Assembly: GCA_015063745.1 (NCBI GenBank)
Contig: SVTO01000012.1
Coordinates: forward strand, 1 to 54,072
Direction of reading: 5' to 3'
Length of the DNA: 54,072 nt
Source: Oscillospiraceae bacterium
GTDB lineage: Bacteria; Bacillota; Clostridia; Oscillospirales; CAG-272
The notes under the pieces were generated by a model that was not told the origin of the DNA, made no database searches, and saw only the letters and a program-made list of their open reading frames with translations. A program made the translations under genes and the position numbers. This document shows, in pieces, positions 42,014 through 50,704 of this stretch (within the stretch, counting starts at the first letter, position 1; every line of letters begins with the position of its first letter).

Positions 42014-43081
42014 TTATCCGTTATTTACCATGTACAGGGACAGATCCCAGAACGGCACGCAGTCCGGACGGCGCAGGTGCAGACTGTGACCCGGCAGCCA
42101 GTCGTGGAGCAGAAGCGGCAGCTCCCACAGATCCTCCGTGCGGTGGTACAGAGATACCATCATGGCCGGAGCCTTGGTGCAAATCGTCTCTCTGCCGCCG
42201 TATAAAGCCTTCTTCTCGGCCCCTTCCACGTCCAGCTTGATCAGATCCACAGGTGCATCTCCGGGGAAAAGACCGTCGATGGTGCGAGCCTGTACAACGG
42301 TTTCCTTAGCCCGGCGGTTTCTGCCGCTTTCCCCTGATCCACGGCTGGCGGATGAGGTATACTGCAGCAGTTCTTCCGTGTTCCACAGGGCACAGTTTAC
42401 CGGACGGATACTGCATCTCGTTTCGGCGGCCGCATAGGCTTCCAGATGCCGGAAGGTGCGGCTGTCGGCTTCGGCGGCGTAAATGATCTCCGCATCGGGA
42501 AGAGCCGTGCAGAAATCCGCGGCACTGTCCCCACGGAATGCACCGCCGTCCAGAATTACCCGGATACCGCTTGTCCCGAGCATTTCCCGTATGGCATCCG
42601 TATTCCCACAGGTACGGCGCAGATATTCCTGTTTCCCCGTCAGCCGGAACTGCAGGGCATCATCGAATATTTTTCTGGATTCTTCATCGCCGAGCAGTCC
42701 GCGAACCGTCTCGATTTCTGTCCGATGCCTGTCGTAACAGTCTTCACCGAACACTTCGCCGCCGTACAGAGGCACCTCGGGAATATATAAGGTGTGCTTT
42801 TCGTCCAGCATATCCATAAACGCACGAACCTCGGGCAGCGTGGTACCGAAAGCCAGCAGGATGACAATATCCTCCCCGTAAGCCGAAACCACATCGCTGT
42901 ACGCCTGAACCGGCATATCCCGGAAGGTGCGGCTGCGTACAAATCCGTCGGAAGCGAATACACCCGTCAGCTGTACCCCGGCGGCATGACAGGCATCAAT
43001 GATCTTGTCCCCGCCGTTGCCCGTACCGTACAGAAAGATCGGCCGTGTTTCCGCCGCCAGTGTCTTCCATAAATCCATCAT
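42014..43081 (-). CDS. FkbM-family methyltransferase with N-terminal Rossmann-like domain
   Basis: 355 residues. The first 100 residues hold a nucleotide-binding-like fold (FLYGTGNGGDKIIDAC) resembling the PglD-type N-terminus. The FkbM methyltransferase core covers about 165-320 with ILDGGAFRGDSAADF (SAM site) and DLIKLDVEGAEKKAL, the family hallmark. It likely O-methylates a sugar or lipid. The ATG overlaps the amidohydrolase stop by 1 nt (TGATG), so they are coupled. Confidence 0.88.
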   Translation of the reverse strand: MMDLWKTLAAETRPIFLYGTGNGGDKIIDACHAAGVQLTGVFASDGFVRSRTFRDMPVQAYSDVVSAYGEDIVILLAFGTTLPEVRAFMDMLDEKHTLYIPEVPLYGGEVFGEDCYDRHRTEIETVRGLLGDEESRKIFDDALQFRLTGKQEYLRRTCGNTDAIREMLGTSGIRVILDGGAFRGDSAADFCTALPDAEIIYAAEADSRTFRHLEAYAAAETRCSIRPVNCALWNTEELLQYTSSASRGSGESGRNRRAKETVVQARTIDGLFPGDAPVDLIKLDVEGAEKKALYGGRETICTKAPAMMVSLYHRTEDLWELPLLLHDWLPGHSLHLRRPDCVPFWDLSLYMVNNG

Positions 43082-43914
43082 CAGTACCCCAAAGCCTTCG
43101 CTTCCTCTTCCAGATGCAGAAAACGAATGGCATTGTTCCAGAAAATATCTTCTCTTTGATCATCTGTCAGATCAATACGCAAGAATCTTTCCACTTCTTC
43201 GGCGGTGTTCATGACGGGATAGTCCGTGCCGAACATGATGTTTTCCGCACCCAGTTTTCCGATGAGCATACCCGCATATTCGGGCGTCATAGCCCATACC
43301 GCACTGGATGTGTCATACCATACCCGTTCTCTGCCGGCCAGATAGGTCAGTGCATCGTCCCAGGCCTTGTAGCCGCCGAGGTGTGCCGCAACCACTTCCA
43401 GCTTCGGGAAATTTTCCAGAATCCGTACGATCTTTTTCGCTTCGGAAAAACGGTATTCGGGACGGTTGTCGCCTACATGCAGGTATAAGGGCATTTTGCC
43501 TTCCATCAGTTCATAAAGCGGGAAGAGTCTGGCGTCGTCCGCATCCACACCCTGGATGTCCGGATGCAGCTTCACGCCGCGGAGTCCGATGTCCCATGCC
43601 CGGTTCAGTTCTCCTTCAAAATCCTCGAAATCCTGATGCATCCCGGCAAATCCCACGGTCAGAAAGCCTTTGGAACGGGAATATTCCGCCAGAGAGGCAA
43701 TGGAGTCGTTGACCTTGGAAACCTGATGGGCATTGGTGGCTACGGAGAACAGAAGATAACCGTGTACACCGTTTGCTTCCGCCTGACTTTCCAGATGGGC
43801 GTAGGTTCCCTTGCCTTCCACACGGAAATTATAGAAATTTCCCAGATTGACGGTAGCCTTGTCCGCAATCTTTTCGGGATAGGTGTGTGTGTGAATATCG
43901 AATATCTTGTACAT
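43081..43914 (-). CDS. Amidohydrolase, metal-dependent TIM-barrel (amidohydrolase_2 type)
   Basis: 277 residues. DIHTHTYP near residue 6 gives the first metal histidines; LHPDIQGVD, LHVGDN, AAHLGG and FGTDYPVM supply the other barrel motifs typical of ACMS decarboxylase-like hydrolases. These enzymes hydrolyse or decarboxylate small aromatic or sugar-derived acids; the substrate here is unknown. Co-translated with the FkbM methyltransferase gene. AAGGA lies upstream of the ATG. Confidence 0.9.
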   Translation of the reverse strand: MYKIFDIHTHTYPEKIADKATVNLGNFYNFRVEGKGTYAHLESQAEANGVHGYLLFSVATNAHQVSKVNDSIASLAEYSRSKGFLTVGFAGMHQDFEDFEGELNRAWDIGLRGVKLHPDIQGVDADDARLFPLYELMEGKMPLYLHVGDNRPEYRFSEAKKIVRILENFPKLEVVAAHLGGYKAWDDALTYLAGRERVWYDTSSAVWAMTPEYAGMLIGKLGAENIMFGTDYPVMNTAEEVERFLRIDLTDDQREDIFWNNAIRFLHLEEEAKALGY

Positions 43915-43924
43915 AATTCAGTCC

Positions 43925-43953
43925 TTGATTTTTCAGTATGGATGTGGTAAAAT
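43925..43953 (+). promoter_or_regulatory. Promoter of the HIT gene
   Basis: TTGATT, 17-bp spacer, TAAAAT, followed by GGAGG and the ATG at 44005. It overlaps the upstream region of the divergent amidohydrolase gene. Confidence 0.65.
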
Positions 43954-44004
43954 GGTATAAATCAATTCCATCGGAATACCGATGCACTTCTGGAGGATAC
44001 AAAT

Positions 44005-44346
44005 ATGACAGACTGCCTGTTCTGCAAAATTATCGCAGGGGATATCCCCTCCAAAAAAGTTTACGAAGACGACGACATGCTGGCTTTCCACGACATCAAC
44101 CCGGAAGCACCCGTGCACGTGCTGGTGATTCCCAAAATGCACATTCCGTCCATGGATGGCGTAACGGCGGAAAACAGCGCGGCGGTAGCAAAGATCTTTG
44201 AAAAGATCCCGGAAATCGCAAAGGCCGCGGGCGTTACCAACGGCTACAGAGTGATCTCCAACTGCGGTGAGGATGCCGGACAGACCGTGCATCACCTGCA
44301 TTTCCATATCGTAGGCGGAACCAAGCTGCCCGTTCACATCGTATAA
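44005..44346 (+). CDS. HIT family protein (Hint/PKCI-like)
   Basis: 113 residues. The N-terminal CLFCKIIAGDIPS and the C-terminal histidine triad HHLHFHIVGG are diagnostic of HinT-type nucleotide phosphoramidases, which hydrolyse AMP-lysine and similar conjugates. Small and intact, with its own promoter. It is monocistronic, ending in a hairpin shared with the aspartate kinase gene. Confidence 0.95.
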   Translation: MTDCLFCKIIAGDIPSKKVYEDDDMLAFHDINPEAPVHVLVIPKMHIPSMDGVTAENSAAVAKIFEKIPEIAKAAGVTNGYRVISNCGEDAGQTVHHLHFHIVGGTKLPVHIV

Positions 44347-44353
44347 AAAGCAA

Positions 44354-44392
44354 AAAGCAGGAGGGTTGTCGGAAACGACGCTCTCCTGCTTT
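44354..44392. terminator. Bidirectional terminator between HIT and aspartate kinase genes
   Basis: AAAGCAGGAG/CTCCTGCTTT stem enclosing TTGTCG-GAAA-CGAC, a GAAA tetraloop. It separates two convergent genes. Confidence 0.85.
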
Positions 44393-44396
44393 CGGA

Positions 44397-45749
44397 TTAT
44401 TTAACAAATTCGTGGTAGATAGCGCCGAGAGCTTTTTCGAAGTCCTCTTCCATGATACCGATGATGATGTTGAATTCGGAGGAACCCTGGTCGATCATAC
44501 GGATGTTGACATCGGCGGCAGCGCAGGCCTTGAATACGCGGAGTGCAGTACCCTTTGCCTTGACCATGCTGCGTCCTACTACGGCAATCAGTGCCAGACC
44601 TTCTTCCACGGTTACGGAATCGGGTTCAACGAGGCTGCAGATGCGGTTTACGATGCGTTCCTTGCAGTGTTCGATTTCATGGGAGTTGAGGACAACACTC
44701 ATGGTATCGATACCGGAGGGCATATGCTCGAAGGAAATGCCTTCGTTTTCGATGGCTTCCAGAACCTTTCTGCCGAATCCCTTTTCGGAGTTCATCATAG
44801 CCTTCTCAATGTTGATAACGGAGAAGCCCTTCTTGCCGGTTACGCCGGTGATGATGTTCTTGGTGTCATACTTGTCGGTATGGGGAACGATCATGGTGCC
44901 GTTGTCGGTGGGATTGTTGGTGTTGCGGATGTTTACCGGAATACCGGCGGAGCGGACGGGGAAGATAGCATCCTCGTGCAGTACGCTGGCACCCATGTAG
45001 GACAGCTCACGCAGTTCCTTGTAGGTGATCAGATCGATACCCTTGGGATTGTCCACGATGCGGGGATCCGCCATCAGGAAACCGTTTACATCGGTCCAGT
45101 TTTCGTAAATGTCTGCCAGAACCGCTCTTGCCACGATGGAACCGGTGATATCGGAACCGCCTCTGGAGAAGGTACGGATGGTACCGTTGGGCATGGAACC
45201 GTAGAAACCGGGAATTACACCGTTTTCATGCTTAGCCATTTCCGCGGAAAGGAGCGTATTGGTCTTTTCTGCATCGAAAACGCCGTTGTCGGCAAAATGA
45301 ATGAAGTGGGCGGGGTCAATGAAATCATAGTTCAGATACGCAGCCAGAATGATACCGTTGAGATATTCACCGCGGCTTGCGGCATAGTCACGGCCTGCAT
45401 GATGGGTGATGGCCCACTGAATGTGTTCGTATTCTTCCGTCAGATCCAGATCGAGACCCAGTCCTTCGATGATGAGGTTGTATCTTTCCTGGATTTTTCC
45501 GAAAATTTCGGAGATATCCTTACCTTCGGCGGAAGTGTTGTAGCATTCGTACAGCATATCCGTAACCTTGGTGTCGTTCCCGAAACGCTTACCGGGCGCG
45601 GAAGGGATTACAAAACGACGGGAAGGATCGGCAAAAACGATCTCCTTCACCTTGGCAAAATGTTCGGCATCCGCAAGGGAACTGCCGCCGAATTTCAAAA
45701 CCTTTACTTGTACCGGCTGACCGCCGATTTCTTTCATTTGTCTGTCCAC
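44397..45749 (-). CDS. Aspartate kinase
   Basis: 450 residues. It phosphorylates aspartate, opening the lysine/threonine/methionine pathway. KFGGSSLADAEHF near residue 19 is the amino-acid-kinase N-terminus; FSRGGSDITGS forms the aspartate and ATP site, and two ACT domains (from about 310) give allosteric control by end products. A GTG start at 45749 is preferred because GAGGA lies in front; the next in-frame ATG is four codons further in. Which isozyme (lysine- or threonine-sensitive) cannot be told. Confidence 0.95.
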   Translation of the reverse strand: MDRQMKEIGGQPVQVKVLKFGGSSLADAEHFAKVKEIVFADPSRRFVIPSAPGKRFGNDTKVTDMLYECYNTSAEGKDISEIFGKIQERYNLIIEGLGLDLDLTEEYEHIQWAITHHAGRDYAASRGEYLNGIILAAYLNYDFIDPAHFIHFADNGVFDAEKTNTLLSAEMAKHENGVIPGFYGSMPNGTIRTFSRGGSDITGSIVARAVLADIYENWTDVNGFLMADPRIVDNPKGIDLITYKELRELSYMGASVLHEDAIFPVRSAGIPVNIRNTNNPTDNGTMIVPHTDKYDTKNIITGVTGKKGFSVINIEKAMMNSEKGFGRKVLEAIENEGISFEHMPSGIDTMSVVLNSHEIEHCKERIVNRICSLVEPDSVTVEEGLALIAVVGRSMVKAKGTALRVFKACAAADVNIRMIDQGSSEFNIIIGIMEEDFEKALGAIYHEFVK

Positions 45750-45784
45750 AGCTCTATCCTCGATTTTATCATTTAGTACATTAT

Positions 45785-45813
45785 ATTATATGAAAAATTT
45801 GCGGTGTTGTCAA
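45785..45813 (-). promoter_or_regulatory. Promoter of the aspartate kinase gene
   Basis: Minus strand TTGACA (45813-45808), 17-bp spacer, TATAAT (45790-45785). Confidence 0.85.
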
Positions 45814-45885
45814 TGGGATATTTATACAGAATCATCCGAATAAGAATTCAAAAATAAGGCAGTTTTACAATTTACGTCCTTCCTG

Positions 45886-45911
45886 CCCCCATTAGGAAAG
45901 GAAAATGGGGG
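45886..45911. other. Hairpin between aspartate kinase and murC promoters
   Basis: CCCCCATT/AATGGGGG perfect 8-bp stem with a 10-nt loop, lying upstream of both divergent promoters and therefore not expected in either mRNA. No T run follows on either strand. It may be an operator or a relic. Confidence 0.45.
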
Positions 45912-45940
45912 AAGTAAGGGGTTTCGGTATGCAAATCCGC

Positions 45941-45969
45941 TTGCATAGAAAAGGGGAATGTGGTATAAT
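45941..45969 (+). promoter_or_regulatory. Promoter of the murC-birA operon
   Basis: TTGCAT, 17-bp spacer, TATAAT (45964-45969), about 50 nt before the murC start. Confidence 0.8.
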
Positions 45970-46017
45970 ATAGAAAAGATATCCCACACCGGAAGGACAC
46001 AGGAAAGGATAACGAAT

Positions 46018-47448
46018 ATGGCATTGCCGAACACGCACCTCGGTGCTACCTATATACAGAAGCTGCTGGACGGAGATACCCCGAAGAAACTGTTTTTCGA
46101 CGGTATCGGCGGTATCAGTATGAACGCCCTGGCCCATATCAGCCATCTCCGCGGACATATTGTCTCCGGCTACGACAGAACCCCGTCTCCGCTGACCAAG
46201 AAGCTGGAGGACATGGGCGTGAAGATCTACTATACCTCCGAATCTGCCCACGCCGCGGACATTGATGCCCTGATCTATACCGTGGCTCTGGGAGATGACA
46301 ACCCTGAATACTGCTTTGCGGGAGAACACCATATTCCCAGGATTTCCCGTGCGGATTATCTGGGCTACCTGATGAGCGGTTACGAAAAGCGCATCGGTAT
46401 CTCCGGTACCCACGGAAAGAGCACCACTACCGGTATGGTCAGCCAGATCCTGACCACCGCAGCCGTACAGCCAACCGTATTCAACGGTGCGGAAATGAAG
46501 CAGTGCGGCAGCGTGGATATCATCGGCAAGGATGAATACTTCGTGTTTGAAGCCTGTGAATATATGGACTCCTTCCTGGATTTCTGCCCTACAACCGCTG
46601 TTGTGCTGAATATCGAGCTGGACCACGTGGACTATTTCTCCTCTCTGGCGCAGATCCGTGAATCCTTCGGGAAATTCATGGCCATTACGGGCAGGGGAGG
46701 TTATGCGGTGATCAACGGTGACGATCCGGATTGCCTGAGTGCGGCGGAAGCTTACGAGGGTCATAAAGTAACCTTCGGTGTGGAAAATCCCTCCTGCGAT
46801 TTCTACGCTGCCGATATCCGTTCCGAACACGGCAGAAACCGTTTCCATATCTGCCATAAAGGCGAAATTTTGTGTGAAGTGGCCCTGCAGATTCCCGGTC
46901 GCCATACGGTCAGCGATGCTGTTGCGGCATTCTGTGCCTGTTATGTTAACGGTATCGCCCCGGATGTGATCGCCAAGGGTCTGGAAGAGTATCGCGGAAT
47001 CAGCAGACGTATGGATTTCATGGGCCAATCGGCATCCGGTGCGGATGTATACAGCGACTACGCTCACCATCCCACGGAACTGACCGGTACACTTGCCGGT
47101 GCGGGCGAAATGGAATACAACAAAATGCTTGTGGTTTTCCAGCCCCATACTTTCTCCAGAACCCATGAACTGTTCGATGATTTTGTGAAAGCCTTATCGG
47201 GTTCCCCTCTTGATGAACTGGTGCTGTGCCCGATCTATCCCGCCAGAGAAACGAATATCTACGGCATCTCCTCGGAAAAGCTCAGCGAAGCCATCACAGC
47301 CTCCGGTAAACCCTGTCATGTGATCGATACCTTCGCAGAAGCCGCGGCATACTGCAATACCTGCACCGGAAAAGGGGATATGATCCTGGTCATGGGCGCA
47401 GGGGATATTATCCACACCGCCGAGATCCTGACGGAGGAAAATACATGA
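46018..47448 (+). CDS. murC: UDP-N-acetylmuramate-L-alanine ligase
   Basis: 476 residues from ATG 46018, preceded by AGGAAAGGA; a frame extension of 20 codons upstream overlaps the promoter leader. It adds L-Ala to UDP-MurNAc. FDGIGGISMNALAHI is the UDP-binding N-terminus, SGTHGKSTTT the ATP P-loop and YSDYAHHPTELTGTL the C-terminal signature, all as in MurC. Typical length. The stop overlaps birA by 4 nt. Confidence 0.96.
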   Translation: MALPNTHLGATYIQKLLDGDTPKKLFFDGIGGISMNALAHISHLRGHIVSGYDRTPSPLTKKLEDMGVKIYYTSESAHAADIDALIYTVALGDDNPEYCFAGEHHIPRISRADYLGYLMSGYEKRIGISGTHGKSTTTGMVSQILTTAAVQPTVFNGAEMKQCGSVDIIGKDEYFVFEACEYMDSFLDFCPTTAVVLNIELDHVDYFSSLAQIRESFGKFMAITGRGGYAVINGDDPDCLSAAEAYEGHKVTFGVENPSCDFYAADIRSEHGRNRFHICHKGEILCEVALQIPGRHTVSDAVAAFCACYVNGIAPDVIAKGLEEYRGISRRMDFMGQSASGADVYSDYAHHPTELTGTLAGAGEMEYNKMLVVFQPHTFSRTHELFDDFVKALSGSPLDELVLCPIYPARETNIYGISSEKLSEAITASGKPCHVIDTFAEAAAYCNTCTGKGDMILVMGAGDIIHTAEILTEENT

Positions 47449-48254
47449 ATAAGGGCCTGACCGCCGCGGCAGTAAAGCAATACCTCGCCGACCGGGAACT
47501 GCACGTTGCCGTTCGCCCGGAGGTGTATCCTGTACTGGATTCCACCAATACCTTTGCCAAGCGTGCAGGAGATAAAGGGGAAGCCGAGGGTCTGCTTGTC
47601 ATTGCGGAACACCAGACAGGCGGCAGAGGCCGGCGCGGCAGAACCTTTCACTCACCGGACGGAACGGGATTGTATATGAGCCTGCTGCTGCGTCCCGACT
47701 GTGCTCCGGAAGCGGCATTGGACATCACCACCTGTGCAGCTGCGGCAACTGCGGAAGCCATTGAAGCACTTTCCGGTCAGAAAACGGGTATCAAGTGGGT
47801 GAACGACATTTACATGAACGGCCGTAAGGTCTGCGGTATACTGACGGAAGCCGCACTGTCTGCGGAAAAGGGAAGACTGGCTTATGCGGTTCTGGGTATC
47901 GGTGTCAACATATTTGTACCGGTGGAAGATTTTCCGGAGGAGATACGGCAGATCGCCGGTGCAGTGTTTTCCGAAAAGCCTGACGGGGACATCCGTGCCT
48001 CCCTGGCCGCAGAGATCGTTTCCCGTTTTCTCGGGTATTACGAACATCTGGAGAGAAAGGATTACATGCAGGCTTACAGAGACCGTATGATCCTGTTCGG
48101 GAAAACGGTAAGCGTCCATTCCGCTGTCGGAGAAGTGCTGGGAGAGGGCGAATGTCTGGATCTGGACGATGAACTGCGTCTGATCGTACGTATGACGGAC
48201 GGGGAAATCCGTGCTTTATCCACCGGAGAGGTCAGTATCCGCGGTGATTTTTGA
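47445..48254 (+). CDS. birA: Biotin--[acetyl-CoA-carboxylase] ligase, catalytic form
   Basis: 269 residues. The biotin-ligase core has LDSTNTFAKR, the biotinyl-AMP loop TGGRGRRGRTF and KWVNDIYMNGRKVCGIL, plus a small C-terminal SH3-like domain. There is no N-terminal HTH, so it is a monofunctional ligase and cannot repress biotin genes itself. Translationally coupled to murC (ATGA overlap). Confidence 0.95.
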   Translation: MNKGLTAAAVKQYLADRELHVAVRPEVYPVLDSTNTFAKRAGDKGEAEGLLVIAEHQTGGRGRRGRTFHSPDGTGLYMSLLLRPDCAPEAALDITTCAAAATAEAIEALSGQKTGIKWVNDIYMNGRKVCGILTEAALSAEKGRLAYAVLGIGVNIFVPVEDFPEEIRQIAGAVFSEKPDGDIRASLAAEIVSRFLGYYEHLERKDYMQAYRDRMILFGKTVSVHSAVGEVLGEGECLDLDDELRLIVRMTDGEIRALSTGEVSIRGDF

Positions 48255-48314
48255 AGAAAAACGGAACGGAAGAAGACAATTGAAAAAATTTTTTGATTTT
48301 TTCGCAGAAAAGTA

Positions 48315-48343
48315 TTGCTTTTTCAGAATGGATATGGTATAAT
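48315..48343 (+). promoter_or_regulatory. Promoter of the tRNA-Trp gene
   Basis: TTGCTT, 17-bp spacer, TATAAT (48338-48343), 17 nt before the tRNA. Confidence 0.75.
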
Positions 48344-48360
48344 ATCACCGTTCTGAATAA

Positions 48361-48436
48361 AGGGGTATAGCTCAGCTGGTAGAGCAGTGGTCTCCAAAAC
48401 CACGTGTCCTGGGTTCGATTCCTAGTGCCCCTGCCA
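48361..48436 (+). tRNA. tRNA-Trp (anticodon CCA)
   Basis: 76 nt, all arms paired: acceptor AGGGGTA/TGCCCCT with one G-U, D arm GCTC/GAGC, anticodon stem GTGGT/ACCAC with loop CTCCAAA giving CCA (48394-48396), T arm with GTTCGATTC. The discriminator is G73 and CCA is encoded. A single gene with its own promoter and terminator. Confidence 0.97.
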
Positions 48437-48440
48437 GGAA

Positions 48441-48475
48441 AACACCTGAAATCGCAAGATTTCGGGTGTTTTTTA
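48441..48475 (+). terminator. Terminator of the tRNA-Trp gene
   Basis: AACACCTGAAAT/ATTTCGGGTGTT stem with CGCAAG loop and T6. Confidence 0.85.
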
Positions 48476-48496
48476 TGTTTTATGATACCCAAAAGA

Positions 48497-48535
48497 GGGG
48501 ATGGAGAAAGTCCTTGTCGGATTTTCCCCATCCCC
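48497..48535. terminator. Terminator of the Gfo/Idh gene
   Basis: GGGGATGG/CCATCCCC outer stem with an inner GAAA/TTTT pairing, 26 nt after the oxidoreductase stop; the minus-strand side is followed by TCTTTTGG, the plus side by ATTTTC. Confidence 0.65.
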
Positions 48536-48560
48536 ATTTTCAATATTAACTTTCTGTTTC

Positions 48561-49634
48561 TCAGTCAGCAATGGGTGTAATGTCCACGCTCTTGCCGGTT
48601 CTTGCGGATTCATAGATGGCATCCAGAATCTTCATCAGCCATACACCGTCTTCAGCGGTTGCACGGCAGGGGCAGAGTCCCTGGGAAGCATCGATGAATT
48701 CCTTGACTTCCTGCTGGAATTCGTTTTCGAAGCCGAAACCTCTGTAACCGTATGTACCAACCTTGACATATTTGCCGGCCATGGTGGTGTACATTTCGCC
48801 GTTGTTTACATTCACGCCGGCCTTGGTGCCGAAGATTTCCACATTTCCGCGGTCGCCGTCAATGTTCAGATTGAAGCTGGTCTCTACGCTGATGGTAAAA
48901 CCGTTATCAAAGCGGATCAGCGCGGAAGCGAAGTCTTCAACGGTGTACTGATAACCGGTCTTCTTGTCGGGGCCGGCCCATGCAACCTGACCGCCGGACG
49001 CGCGCTTGCAGCCCAGATTGTCGAAGGTAACACCGTACGCGGATACCGGCTTGGGAGAACCTGCAATATAGCGGGCCATGTCGATTACGTGCACACCCAG
49101 GTCGATCAGAGGACCGCCACCGGAATATGCCTTGTCACCAAACCAGCCGCCGGGGCATCCGTCCTTACGCAGGTAGGAAACCTTGGAATAATAAATATCG
49201 CCCAGCAGACCCTCGTCGCGAAGCTGACACATACGCGCCGCATCCGCACCGAAACGGCGTACAAAACCGATCTGCAGAATTTTGCCGGCTTCCTTGGCAG
49301 CTGCTCTCATTTCTTCGGCTTCTGCGGCATTCATAGCCATGGGCTTTTCGCAGAGCACATTGGCACCGCCGCGGAGTGCTGCGATGGTCGCACCTTTATG
49401 GGCACTGTTCCATGTAGTAACACTGACACAGTCCAGTTTTTCCTTCGCCATCATTTCATTATAGTCGGTGTATACTCTCGGAACATTGTATTTTTCGGCA
49501 TACCGCTTGGCTTTGGCACCGTCAATGTCACATACAGCCACAACCTCTGCGCGGTCGGTCAGTTGCTTGTAACCGTCCATATGAGAGTTGCTGATACCAC
49601 CGGTACCAATAATGGCAACATTCAGTTTTTTCAT
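48561..49634 (-). CDS. Gfo/Idh/MocA-family oxidoreductase
   Basis: 357 residues. GTGGISNSHMDGYKQL is the NAD(P) Rossmann turn, CEKPMAMNAAE the EKP catalytic segment, and SGGGPLIDLGVHVIDMAR the substrate-facing histidine motif with D and H. These enzymes oxidise or epimerise sugars and inositols. GGAGG precedes the ATG. It is transcribed divergently from the hydrolase pair and is likely part of the same sugar-utilisation neighbourhood. The true substrate is unknown. Confidence 0.92.
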   Translation of the reverse strand: MKKLNVAIIGTGGISNSHMDGYKQLTDRAEVVAVCDIDGAKAKRYAEKYNVPRVYTDYNEMMAKEKLDCVSVTTWNSAHKGATIAALRGGANVLCEKPMAMNAAEAEEMRAAAKEAGKILQIGFVRRFGADAARMCQLRDEGLLGDIYYSKVSYLRKDGCPGGWFGDKAYSGGGPLIDLGVHVIDMARYIAGSPKPVSAYGVTFDNLGCKRASGGQVAWAGPDKKTGYQYTVEDFASALIRFDNGFTISVETSFNLNIDGDRGNVEIFGTKAGVNVNNGEMYTTMAGKYVKVGTYGYRGFGFENEFQQEVKEFIDASQGLCPCRATAEDGVWLMKILDAIYESARTGKSVDITPIAD

Positions 49635-49674
49635 TTTTTATACCTCCGTTTCCAGTAAATATACTGTTTGCTTT

Positions 49675-49703
49675 ATATTATCACAGGCTACCGGGAATGT
49701 CAA
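49675..49703 (-). promoter_or_regulatory. Candidate promoter of the Gfo/Idh gene
   Basis: Minus strand TTGACA (49703-49698), 17-bp spacer, weak TAATAT (49680-49675). Confidence 0.55.
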
Positions 49704-49782
49704 GTTGTATGGTGAAATTTTCGGGAGAAGTTTTTTCTGTCATAAGAGGGGACCCTGCCGTCACAATCTCCACATTTCCATC

Positions 49783-49811
49783 TTGTAAAACCAACCCAAA
49801 TATGGTATAAT
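49783..49811 (+). promoter_or_regulatory. Promoter of the alpha/beta hydrolase pair
   Basis: TTGTAA, 17-bp spacer, TATAAT (49806-49811). Confidence 0.75.
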
Positions 49812-49861
49812 CTTATTAAATTCTCCACCATGTGGAAATCCAATCACGAAAGGCGTACATT

Positions 49862-50584
49862 ATGGAAAAAATCATCACAATGGAGAATCTCCACAATTTT
49901 GCTTACTGCAACCACAAAATCTGCAAAAAGCCCATCAAAGGTCTCGTCGTTTCCTTCTTCGGCTTCGGTACCTGCGATATGTATGACGACAGCTACCGCG
50001 ACGGTCAGCGTTACGGCGAGCAGGGAATCCTTTTTCTCGTCCCCTACCAGAACCCCTGGGCGTGGATGAACAGACAGAATGTGGAGTTCACCGAGGAACT
50101 GTTTGATTTGCTGTTCCGGGAACTGGACCTGCCCGCAGATCTGCCGATCGTTTCTTCCGGCTGCAGTATGGGTGGTATGTCCGCGCTGGTGTACATGATT
50201 GAAGCCAAGCGGAAACCCATTGCCTGCCTTGCCAACTGTCCTGTGTGTGATCTCACGGTTATTTACAACGAACTCCCCGAAACACGCCGTGCTATCTACA
50301 GTGCTGTTTTCCATTACGACTGTACGCTGGAAGAAGCCATTCTTTCTCTTTCCCCCATACACCTGATTGACAAACTGCCGAAAGATGCCGCCTATTGTAT
50401 TTATCAGTGCGAGCAGGACAGAACTGTACTCAAAAATAAACACAGCGACCGTCTGATAGAGAAGATGGGGGACGATTTCAAGATGGATTATGTTGTGGTT
50501 CCCGACCGGGATCACTGCGATATGGCACTTGAAACATGGGATGAGTATCACGAATGGGCTATCCGTGCCGTGCTTGAGGCATAA
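49862..50584 (+). CDS. Alpha/beta hydrolase (prolyl-oligopeptidase-like esterase), tandem copy 1
   Basis: 240 residues from ATG 49862 (GAAAGG upstream). The nucleophile elbow GCSMGGMSALVY (about residue 100-111), late histidine in DRDHCDM and a plausible aspartate in QCEQDRTV support a serine hydrolase. The unusual N-terminus MEKIITMENLHNFAYCNHK is nearly identical to copy 2. There is no signal peptide. The substrate is likely an acylated sugar or peptide given the neighbours, but this is inference. Confidence 0.85.
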   Translation: MEKIITMENLHNFAYCNHKICKKPIKGLVVSFFGFGTCDMYDDSYRDGQRYGEQGILFLVPYQNPWAWMNRQNVEFTEELFDLLFRELDLPADLPIVSSGCSMGGMSALVYMIEAKRKPIACLANCPVCDLTVIYNELPETRRAIYSAVFHYDCTLEEAILSLSPIHLIDKLPKDAAYCIYQCEQDRTVLKNKHSDRLIEKMGDDFKMDYVVVPDRDHCDMALETWDEYHEWAIRAVLEA

Positions 50585-50704
50585 CGTATTTCCAATGACG
50601 GAGATAATTGCAATATTATAAAACCAATCCCAGATATATATTCGATTATGGATCATTGCCCTTTTAATAAGGGAAGAAAAATACAATCAAGAAAGGTATA
50701 TGAT

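Noticed and set aside
44412-45776. Plus-strand frame of 454 codons opposite aspartate kinase
   Set aside because: Mirror of the conserved kinase sequence, with no ribosome site or homology.
45840-45912. Terminator interpretation of the hairpin between the aspartate kinase and murC promoters
   Set aside because: No gene ends there and no T run follows the stem on either strand.
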